A DNA stretch of 64,000 bases from positions 5,952,001 to 6,016,000 of the forward strand of contig CBDEVO010000003.1 of the NCBI GenBank assembly GCA_965243615.1. Direction: 5' to 3'. Origin of the DNA: JAJEEA01 sp965243615 (GTDB lineage: Bacteria > Acidobacteriota > Vicinamibacteria > Vicinamibacterales > UBA8438). Position numbers and translations under genes: made by a program. This document shows positions 9,920-16,606 of the stretch, one piece after another. The notes beneath the pieces are model-generated. The model was not told the DNA's origin, searched no databases, and worked only from the letters and a program-made list of their open reading frames with translations. Position 1 is the stretch's first letter, and every line of letters begins with the position of its first letter.

Positions 9920-10315
9920 ATGCTGAGCATTCTTCTCACCGCCGCGCACGTGTTCGTCTGCCTGTTCCTGGTCGTCGTCGTGCTGATGCAGCAGGGCAAG
10001 GGCGGCGGGCTGCAGGCCGCGTTCGGCGGCAGCGGCAGCGACGCCGCGTTCGGCGCCCGCTCGAGCGCCACCGTGCTGACGCGCGCCACCACCGTGCTCG
10101 GCGCCCTGTTCATGGTCGGGTCGATGACCCTCACCATCATCGGCCAGCGCGGCGAGTCCTCGCTCCTGAGCGGCGTGGACGGCCCCGGCTTCCAGCCGCA
10201 GGCGCCGGTGTCGGCCCCGGCCGACGCCGCCCCGGCCGCCCTCGCCGAGGACGACGGGGCCGAGCCCGACGCCGACGCGGAGGAGTCGGCCGAGGCGCCG
10301 GAAGAGCCTCGGTAG
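9920..10315 (+). CDS. secG: Preprotein translocase subunit SecG
   Basis: A 131-aa inner-membrane subunit of the SecYEG translocon. Two hydrophobic segments flank the conserved loop QQGKGGGLQAAFGG, which is the SecG signature. The tail beyond about residue 80 is rich in Ala, Glu and Asp and poorly conserved, as in other acidobacterial SecG proteins. It follows tpiA, a very common arrangement, and precedes tRNA-Leu, another classical secG neighbour. Confidence 0.93.
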   Translation: MLSILLTAAHVFVCLFLVVVVLMQQGKGGGLQAAFGGSGSDAAFGARSSATVLTRATTVLGALFMVGSMTLTIIGQRGESSLLSGVDGPGFQPQAPVSAPADAAPAALAEDDGAEPDADAEESAEAPEEPR

Positions 10316-10358
10316 CGCGAAGATCGCGGGCGGCGGAGAACGGTCGCACCCACCCGAT

Positions 10359-10446
10359 GCGGAAGTGGCGGAACTGGCAGACGCACTAGCTTGAGGGGCT
10401 AGCGAGCCAATGGCTCATGGGGGTTCAAATCCCCCCTTCCGCACCA
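10359..10446 (+). tRNA. tRNA-Leu (anticodon GAG)
   Basis: A complete cloverleaf with encoded CCA. Acceptor arm GCGGAAG pairs with CTTCCGC at 10436-10442, discriminator A, CCA at 10444-10446. The anticodon loop TTGAGGG gives GAG. The long variable arm (CGAGCCAATGGCTCATG) is typical of class II tRNAs such as leucine. Confidence 0.97.
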
Positions 10447-10841
10447 CCTCGATTCTCGGCCATTCCTCCGAACGGGGCCGACCCGGCGCCGCCGAACGAC
10501 TCACGCCAACGAGCCCGGCCCGGCTTCGCCGAGCGGCTCACCAAGCGTGGTCGACGCGCCGTGGTGACTGCGGCCCGCGCGCCAAACGGATCACCAGGGC
10601 GGCTCTACGACCGATTCCGAGCGCCCTCGGACACGCGAGCAGGCCCCCCCCACGGCCGGCCAGCCGGGAACCGCCGGCCGAGCGCACCTGTCAGCCACGA
10701 CAGGAGGGCTCCCGCCCCGAGGCCCGCAACCAACACGACGTCGAGCGACAAGTGTCCGATCATTCCGTCCACCATCCCTCGCGACAACGACGTCGCGGCC
10801 GACGCGAGGTGTCGCGACGCCACAATTCGACGTACTCGCTC
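10447..10841. other. Intergenic stretch after tRNA-Leu, no supported gene
   Basis: About 395 bp with no recognisable gene and no integrase or second tRNA. A minus-strand frame at 10605-10775 would encode a 56-aa peptide with one hydrophobic segment, but it has no ribosome site or similarity that I recognise. The stretch marks the left border of the accessory region. Confidence 0.4.
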
Positions 10842-11541
10842 ATGCAAACGGCAACCGACATTCGAAACGCCATCCGCGCCGCGCTGCGCGCCGCCGCCGA
10901 CCCCGACCGCGCCCCGCAACAGCAAGCGTACATGAAGTCGGAGATGCCGTTCTTCCGTGGTCGTCCCGCAGTGCCGGCGCATCGCGGCGGCGGCGTTCAG
11001 GGCCCGTCCGCTGCCCGACGCGGACGCGTGGGAGGCGGCCATCCTCGGCCTGTGGCGCCAGGCCGCGTTTCGCGAGGAGCGCTACGCGGCGATCGAGCTC
11101 CTGAACCTGCCGCGCTGCTCGCGCTGGATCAAGCCGCGCCGCGTTCCCCTGATCGAGGAGCTCGTCGTCACCGGCGCCTGGTGGGACTACGTCGACGCGG
11201 TCGCCGGCCGCGCCATGAGCACCATGCTGGCCGCCCACCTGCGGCCGACGAAGACGCTGCTGGGCAGATGGGCGCGGTCCGACAACGTGTGGAAGCGCCG
11301 CACCGCGATCCTCGCGCAACTGCGCAGCAAGCAGGCGACGGACACGAAGCTGCTGGCCGACGTCATCGAGTCCTCCATCGGCGAGGGGGAGTTCTTCCTG
11401 CGGAAGGGCATCGGCTGGGCGTTACGCGAGTTCTCGAAGACCGATCCAGAGTGGGTGATCGAGTTCATCGCCGAGCATGGCGACCTCTCCGCCCTCAGTC
11501 GGCGCGAAGCGCTGAGGCAAGTGGAGCGTGGGCGCCGTTGA
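10842..11541 (+). pseudogene. AlkD-like DNA alkylation repair protein, frameshifted
   Basis: The N-terminus (MQTATDIRNAIRAAL up to AYMKSEMPFF) is read from the ATG at 10842. The continuation from VVPQCRRIAAAAF to the stop at 11541 is in the next frame, so the frame changes near 10956. Together they match the length and order of the HEAT-repeat AlkD family, which excises bulky or cationic alkylated bases; the WWDYVDAVA and WARSDNVWKRRTAIL segments are typical. A GTG at 10957 could start a 194-aa remainder, but that would lack the first helices. Natural inactivation and a sequencing error cannot be told apart here. It borders the trailer end of the CRISPR array. Confidence 0.7.
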
Positions 11542-11669
11542 TGCTCGATCCCCCGGGCACCGGCCACACGGCCGGGTTCGCCGGGGGATTCGCGATCATG
11601 AAGGACCCTGTCGCGGCGGTTGTCGTTGATCGTCGGCCGGTTTCGGCGGAACACTTGGCAGAAAAGTCG

Positions 11670-11781
11670 GCTGCAAAACGAGGCCGCGAAGTAAATCCCG
11701 CGGATACGCAACAAGTGATTGCACATGCCCGCCGAACAATGACCCCGCGGGGCTGTACCCCAGGGCGTACCCCGCGGATGC
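11670..11781 (-). repeat. Two degenerate CRISPR repeats beyond the trailer end
   Basis: 11670-11709 keeps the skeleton of the array repeat (GAGGCCGCG and CCCGCGGAT) with substitutions and indels. 11736-11781 keeps the repeat 3' part, GCGTACCCCGCGGATGC, but contains an internal insertion or duplication around CTGTACCCCAGG. Decay at the leader-distal end is normal for CRISPR arrays. Confidence 0.6.
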
Positions 11782-11821
11782 TCGTCCAGCGCATCACCGT
11801 CCTCGCGCGGGGAAAGGACCC

Positions 11822-12812
11822 GCTTCAATGAGGCCGCGGGGCGTACCCCGCGGATGCTCCAGCATGCCCCGGAACCGCTTGACAGCCCCGCCCGCTTCAA
11901 TGAGGCCGCGGGGGCGTACCCCGCGGATGCAAGCCGCCGTTCCAGGTCGGGCGCGGCCCGCGAGAGTAGCTTCAATGAGGCCGCGGGGGCGTACCCCGCG
12001 GATGCGCGAGGGCTACGGGCGCACGGCGTCGGTGAAGTGCGCCCAAATGCTTCAATGAGGCCGCGGGGGCGTACCCCGCGGATGCTCGCCCCCCCGTAGT
12101 CGGGCGTGCCCCCCGAGAGGAACGCTTCAATGAGGCCGCGGGGGCGTACCCCGCGGATGCTCGCCGGCCTGAAGGAGAGCATGCCTGGCGTCTTCGCGCT
12201 TCAATGAGGCCGCGGGGGCGTACCCCGCGGATGCTGAAGAATGCCCGTTGACACGCCAAGCCCCTCCCGGCTTCAATGAGGCCGCGGGGGCGTACCCCGC
12301 GGATGCTCGGCGCGGTGCGGACACACATCATGGCGGCGGCGGGCTTCAATGAGGCCGCGGGGGCGTACCCCGCGGATGCAGCGAGGTGTCGATGCCGTGC
12401 ACGAGGAAGGTCGAGCTTCAATGAGGCCGCGGGGGCGTACCCCGCGGATGCCTAGCCGACCACGACGCGAGTGCGGACGCCATCTACGCTTCAATGAGGC
12501 CGCGGGGGCGTACCCCGCGGATGCACGGTGCGTCGGGCGATGGTGTGGTTGCAGGATGAGCTTCAATGAGGCCGCGGGGGCGTACCCCGCGGATGCTCGA
12601 GGACGCCGACGCGGCGATTGCTGCCGACGTGCTTCAATGAGGCCGCGGGGGCGTACCCCGCGGATGCGGTGAGCACCGGCGCGTCGTCGGCCTGCATCTT
12701 CCCGCTTCAATGAGGCCGCGGGGGCGTACCCCGCGGATGCTCCACTTCGTCGTCCGAGAGGGTGACGGCGTTGTTGCTTCAATGAGGCCGCGGGGGCGTA
12801 CCCCGCGGATGC
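11822..12812 (-). CRISPR. CRISPR array, 14 repeats and 13 spacers
   Basis: Fourteen copies of a 37-bp repeat that on the plus strand begins GCTTCAATGAGG and ends CCCCGCGGATGC. Thirteen copies are identical; the leftmost (11822-11857) lacks one G. The repeat contains an imperfect palindrome, CCGCGGGG/CCCCGCGG. Spacers are 34-38 bp, with one of 43 bp (12006-12048). Read on the minus strand the repeat ends in ATTGAAGC, the usual 8-nt crRNA 5' handle type of type I systems. So transcription should run right to left, with the leader next to cas2. Degeneration at the left end agrees. Confidence 0.97.
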
Positions 12813-13024
12813 GGACCGCTCGCAAGTCGTTGTCGGCGAACGGATTTACCATGGCGCTTGCGAGCGGTGGACGGAATGCTGCGGCGTGAGCACTGGCGTA
12901 CCGTCGACATCGGTCGCGTTCATGGGCGACAACTATCCAGTTTTCAAGGAGCTGCGGGCTCTGCGAGCCCTGTCCGTGGTCGCGGCGGCACCGGAGCGCT
13001 CGATCCATGGCGGCGAGTTGTGCG
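12813..13024 (-). promoter_or_regulatory. CRISPR leader with 12-bp inverted repeat
   Basis: The 212 bp between the newest repeat and cas2 should be the leader. ACCGCTCGCAAG at 12815-12826 and CTTGCGAGCGGT at 12857-12868 are perfect inverted copies 30 bp apart, starting 2 bp from the first repeat. On the minus strand a TTGAAA (plus 12951-12956) could be a -35 element but its -10 is weak. The inverted repeat could guide spacer integration or form a stem in the pre-crRNA. Confidence 0.6.
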
Positions 13025-13312
13025 TCACACGATGACCGGTTCCCGGCGCACCGGCTGGAACGACTTGCCCAGGCTCACGACGCGGGGTTCGATGCCGTCG
13101 GCGACGCCAACATCGACCAGGACCACATGGTCCTCGGCATGATCGATCAGATCGTCAAGACGTGCAACCAGCTCAGCGTGTCGGCGCCGGCCGAGCCGGC
13201 ACTGGAACACCGAGAGCTGGACCCACTCCCCGTAGCCCTGCATCAGCTTGAACACGCGCCGCCACCGTTTGGGGTCGGAGATGTCGTAGACGACGATGTA
13301 GAGATGCTCCAC
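13025..13312 (-). CDS. cas2: CRISPR-associated endonuclease Cas2
   Basis: A 95-aa protein with the Cas2 ferredoxin-like start YIVVYDISDPKRWRRVFKLM and the segment GEWVQLSVFQCRL. Cas2 forms the structural core of the Cas1-Cas2 integrase complex that inserts spacers. The gene starts 4 bp after the cas4-cas1 stop, so the two are co-transcribed, and it ends 212 bp from the first CRISPR repeat, on the same strand as the predicted array transcript. Confidence 0.96.
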   Translation of the reverse strand: MEHLYIVVYDISDPKRWRRVFKLMQGYGEWVQLSVFQCRLGRRRHAELVARLDDLIDHAEDHVVLVDVGVADGIEPRVVSLGKSFQPVRREPVIV

Positions 13313-13316
13313 GGGC

Positions 13317-15020
13317 TCATCTCGTGGTGAAGTTCGGGTACTCGGGCAGCTCTCCGAGCAGCCACCGGCCGAACAGGCGCGCCTGCATCTCCATCAGGCG
13401 GCGATAGCTGACCCGGTAGCCGAACAGCGGGTGGACGACCTCGTGGCCGAGGCGGCGCTCGTAGGTGGCGATGAACCGGCGGCGCCCGTGCGTGGTCAGG
13501 TTGACGGCGCCGCCCGCCGACCTGAAGTCGGTGGGCCGGACCTCGCCGTTGTTGATGGCCTGCACGACCACCGAGTCCGCGATGAGCGGGCGGAACGGCT
13601 CCATCAGGTCGAGGGCGAGCGCCGGTCGACCGTAGCGGGGCTGGTGATACAGGCCCCGGAACGGATCGAACCCGACCGCGGCCAACACCACCGTCCACGT
13701 TCGAACCAGCAGCGAGTAGGCGAACGACAGCAGCGCGTTCACGGGGTCTGTCGGGGGACGGCGGTTCCGGGTCTCGAAGTCGAACGCGGCGGCCGGGCCG
13801 TCCTCCGGCAGCATCGCGCCGAAGGCGCGGAAGTAGCGGGCAGCGGCGGTCCCCTCGACGCCGAGCAGCTCGGCGATGGAGGTCGCGCGGGCGGGCCGGC
13901 GGCTGTCGCTCCTCAGGTCGACCAGGACGGGCTGGCTGCTGGCGTCGCGCTTCCAGTTCCGCCGCAACAAGGTGCGGCAGTTCTGGATCTTCGCGCTCAC
14001 CAGTCCCCGGGCGAACCGCAGGCAGGCGGCGTCGTCGAAGCTCGCCCGGTACTGGGCGGTGCGCAGCTCGACGTTCTTGTGGCCGTTGCCGGCGGTGTGT
14101 CCCAGGAACCACCCGCCGTAGGTGTGCCAGGTCACGGGGATGTCCCGCCACATCAGCTCGTGCAGGCACGGCGTGGTGAGGTTGACGTTCCCCATCACGA
14201 TGACCTGCGAGGTCTCGTTCAGCCGCGCCGTCGCCACCTTCTCGTCGTCGACGGTGACCACCAGGGTCTCCCCCGATTTCGCCACCCTGGCACGCCGGGC
14301 CTGCACGTAGAGGGGCAGGGCGTCGGTGGCGCGCACCGCGATGGGCCGCGGCGGGGCCGTCGCCCGCGTCAGCCGGTTGACTTCGTCGGGCAGGCAGATC
14401 TCGACGAGCGAACAGCGCGGGCACTTGGGGCTGTCCTCGAGCGGGGGTGGAATCGTGCCGTCGGCGGCGAGGCCGCGCAGGCCCTCGATGGCCCGGTGCG
14501 TGCTGGCGACGAGGTCGTCGTCGAAGGGAACCCGCACCCGCTCGCGGCTGCCGACGAAGTACAGCACGCCCTCGACGCAGTCGTAGCCGTGCTCGCGCAA
14601 CAGCAGGCCCTGCGCGCAGAGCTGCACGCGCTCGGGCTCGTGGGCGCCGCTGCCCACGTGGGGCCGTTTGCCACGCTTGTAGTCGACCGGCGTCACCCGG
14701 CCGCCGTCCGACTCGATGAGGTCGAGCCTGGCGATGAGCCCCAGGCGCTCGGACGACAGGGTGACCGACCGCGCGTGGAGTCTGGGCGACTCTTCGATCT
14801 CGTCTGGCGGCGGCAGCGTTCCGCCGTCACGGTTGACCCGCCGGTGGGCGTGGCTGCCCTCGACGGTGTCGGACGAGTCGGCCCATTCGCCCTGGACCCA
14901 CTCCAGGTAGGCGAGGCGCGGACAGTAGACGTACTCGTTGACCATGCGCGCCGGCACCAGCGGCGGGTCAGCGGACGCGTGCGGAGTCGACGACGGCGCC
15001 GGGCTTTCTGTTGCGGGCAC
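13317..15020 (-). CDS. cas4-cas1: Cas4-Cas1 fusion protein
   Basis: A 567-aa fusion of the Cas4 nuclease (about residues 25-210) and the Cas1 integrase (about 230-567), the arrangement typical of type I-G (I-U) adaptation modules. Cas4 shows the iron-sulfur cysteines in VYCPRLAYLE and KCPRCSLVEIC and the RecB-like PVDYKRGKRP motif. Cas1 shows VMGNVNLTTP, TYGGWFLGHTAG and the catalytic YHQPRYGRPALALDLMEPF region. I chose the GTG at 15020 because GGGAGG lies 9 bp upstream and the N-terminus then resembles known fusions; upstream in-frame sequence belongs to a duplicated vapC tail. Role: trimming and integrating PAM-selected prespacers. Confidence 0.92.
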   Translation of the reverse strand: MPATESPAPSSTPHASADPPLVPARMVNEYVYCPRLAYLEWVQGEWADSSDTVEGSHAHRRVNRDGGTLPPPDEIEESPRLHARSVTLSSERLGLIARLDLIESDGGRVTPVDYKRGKRPHVGSGAHEPERVQLCAQGLLLREHGYDCVEGVLYFVGSRERVRVPFDDDLVASTHRAIEGLRGLAADGTIPPPLEDSPKCPRCSLVEICLPDEVNRLTRATAPPRPIAVRATDALPLYVQARRARVAKSGETLVVTVDDEKVATARLNETSQVIVMGNVNLTTPCLHELMWRDIPVTWHTYGGWFLGHTAGNGHKNVELRTAQYRASFDDAACLRFARGLVSAKIQNCRTLLRRNWKRDASSQPVLVDLRSDSRRPARATSIAELLGVEGTAAARYFRAFGAMLPEDGPAAAFDFETRNRRPPTDPVNALLSFAYSLLVRTWTVVLAAVGFDPFRGLYHQPRYGRPALALDLMEPFRPLIADSVVVQAINNGEVRPTDFRSAGGAVNLTTHGRRRFIATYERRLGHEVVHPLFGYRVSYRRLMEMQARLFGRWLLGELPEYPNFTTR

Positions 15021-15078
15021 GGCGGCGACCTCCCGTCTTGCCGATGTTCGGTAATCGGTTGTTTCGGCAGTTCGGGTG

Positions 15079-15443
15079 GTCGGCGGTAGGGGGATGCAGG
15101 AGACCGGCGGTCTCGGAACGCTACGGGCAGCGGGCCCGCACCGCCAGGGGTGGCGGCCAGACGCGACCAGCTTCACGGACGGGAAGTACGTCTGGTAGCG
15201 GCCGACGTCCCCGGTGACGAGCGTCAGGCCGTCGGCGCCGCGTGGGCGCCGATATCGGCGGTTGGGCGGTCGGCGGTGGATGCATGAGGCCCGCGGTCTC
15301 GGAACGCTCGGACGTCGAGCCCGGACCCATTCAGGTGTGGCCGTCTGGCGCGACCAGCTTCACGGACGGGAAGTACGTCCGGTAGCGGCCGACGTCCCGG
15401 GTGACGAGTGTCAGGCCGTCGGCGGCCGCGTGGGCGCCGATAT
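15079..15443 (-). repeat. Tandem partial duplication of vapC 3' end, period about 187 bp
   Basis: Two diverged copies: about 15079-15262 and about 15268-15443. Shared blocks are GGTCTCGGAACGCT (15109 and 15295), GACCAGCTTCACGGACGGG (15165 and 15352) and GGCGCCGATAT. The right copy is the real 3' end of vapC; the left copy is a non-functional fragment of the same coding sequence plus downstream DNA, lying just upstream of cas4-cas1. Confidence 0.8.
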
Positions 15444-15741
15444 AGAAGTCGGGCAGCGGGGACGTCCGCACACCGCCGGCCCGCCGGTAGCGCAAGAAGG
15501 CCCGCCCCGCCAGAAACGCGGCGGCGTACGGCAGCGGCAGCCTCTCGAGCATGAGCGCCTCGAGACTGCGGTCGAGCAGCCCGACATCGGTAAACGCGAG
15601 CGACGTCTCGGCGTAGACGATCGGGTTTATCCCGACGTCACCCGTCTCCAGGGCGTCGCGGACGGCCGCCTCCGACCACGACCGCCACGCCGCGTCGTCG
15701 GTGAAGATATCGAGCAGGACGTTCGTGTCGACGAGAAACAC
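15331..15741 (-). CDS. vapC: VapC-type PIN-domain ribonuclease toxin
   Basis: A 136-aa PIN domain toxin, expected to cleave RNA. Acidic residues in place: MFLVDTNVLLDIFT (first Asp), YAETSLAF (Glu), PLPDFYIGAHA (Asp) and LVTRDVGRY (Asp). It starts with GTG at 15741 directly after the antitoxin stop, the standard antitoxin-toxin order. Its 3' end has been duplicated downstream. It lies between the CRISPR adaptation genes and the type I-G effector operon. Confidence 0.92.
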   Translation of the reverse strand: MFLVDTNVLLDIFTDDAAWRSWSEAAVRDALETGDVGINPIVYAETSLAFTDVGLLDRSLEALMLERLPLPYAAAFLAGRAFLRYRRAGGVRTSPLPDFYIGAHAAADGLTLVTRDVGRYRTYFPSVKLVAPDGHT

Positions 15742-15972
15742 TCACCCGTCCCCGCGCGTGAGCCGCATCACCTCGTCGGTGCTCGTGCCGGGGCCCGCGA
15801 TGCCGCGCGCCTCGCGAAGGCGCTGGGCGACGAGCGCCCGCTTGCTCAACACGGGACGCAGCACGACGCAGCCGTCGGCCTCCTCGAAGATGACGTCGGT
15901 GTGGGGCAGCAGGCGGAACTTCCGCCTGAGCCGCTGGGGGATGGTCACCTGTCCCTTGGTGGTGATTTTCAT
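15742..15972 (-). CDS. vapB: AbrB/SpoVT-type antitoxin (VapB)
   Basis: A 76-aa swapped-hairpin AbrB-family DNA-binding antitoxin: MKITTKGQVTIPQRLRRKF is the signature N-terminus. It should bind its own promoter and neutralise the PIN toxin encoded immediately downstream. An in-frame ATG at 16047 would add 25 residues without family similarity and would lie outside the predicted transcript, so 15972 is preferred. Confidence 0.92.
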   Translation of the reverse strand: MKITTKGQVTIPQRLRRKFRLLPHTDVIFEEADGCVVLRPVLSKRALVAQRLREARGIAGPGTSTDEVMRLTRGDG

Positions 15973-15994
15973 TTGTCGTGTATTACTCGCCAAA

Positions 15995-16023
15995 TTCTTA
16001 CCATGATCCTGGACTTCTGTCAA
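15995..16023 (-). promoter_or_regulatory. vapBC promoter
   Basis: On the minus strand TTGACA (plus 16018-16023) and TAAGAA (plus 15995-16000) are 17 bp apart, 22 bp before the vapB ATG. The -35 is perfect and the -10 weak, as expected for an autoregulated toxin-antitoxin operon. Confidence 0.5.
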
Positions 16024-16047
16024 CCACCCGAGGCAAACTGGGAGCAA

Positions 16048-16606
16048 ACCGGGTCAGACCCGGCCCGGAGCAGCCAGACGCGCCGCGGCCAGCAACCCGC
16101 CGCCTGCCAACGGCCCCACGCCACACCGGGCCAGACTGGGCCCGACCGGGCTGTACGCTGTCCGGCTCGCTGTTCCGAACGTTGGCCCCGCATAGCCGGC
16201 CACGGAATACCCGACCGCGCCGAGGTACCGCGCCCGGGCAGAGGCCACCAACAGCTTCCCGCGGAACCCTGACAGAATCTGACAATGACCAGTGTCAACA
16301 TGCCGATTCGGTGGACTTGATTCCAGCGGCATCGTCCCACGGTGAATCGCTTGCGCGGGCCACTCCTGACCGATCGTCCTCGCAGCGAAGCAACGCCCGG
16401 AGGCCCCCCCCGGCCCGCCACACTACACCCTTCCGACCGATGCAAGGATCGCGAGTCGTGGCTGCACCGACGAAATCACTCGTCACCATCGCTGACACTG
16501 AGATGCCCTGCACCCGAATCTGCGAATCTGCGAAGCGCCCACACCACGTCCCGCCCGCTGGCCGGCGATTCGCCGGTCAATGCGCTGACGGCGCAACGCG
16601 TGTACC
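16048..16606. other. Intergenic stretch upstream of type I-G operon 1
   Basis: About 560 bp between vapB and cas3 without a convincing gene; the 213-residue plus-strand frame here is proline/arginine-rich and looks spurious. TGACA and TGTCA half-sites flank 8 bp at about 16271-16288, and the 8-bp GAATCTGC is tandemly repeated near 16515-16530. A clear -35/-10 pair for cas3 was not found; the promoter must lie in this stretch. Confidence 0.35.

Noticed and set aside
10605..10775. 56-codon minus-strand frame with a hydrophobic stretch
   Set aside because: No ribosome site or recognisable similarity; noted only in the intergenic entry.
11187..12782. Protein-like frames with repeated SIRGVRPRGLIEA or ASAGYAPAASLK units
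   Set aside because: They are translations of the CRISPR repeat, not genes.
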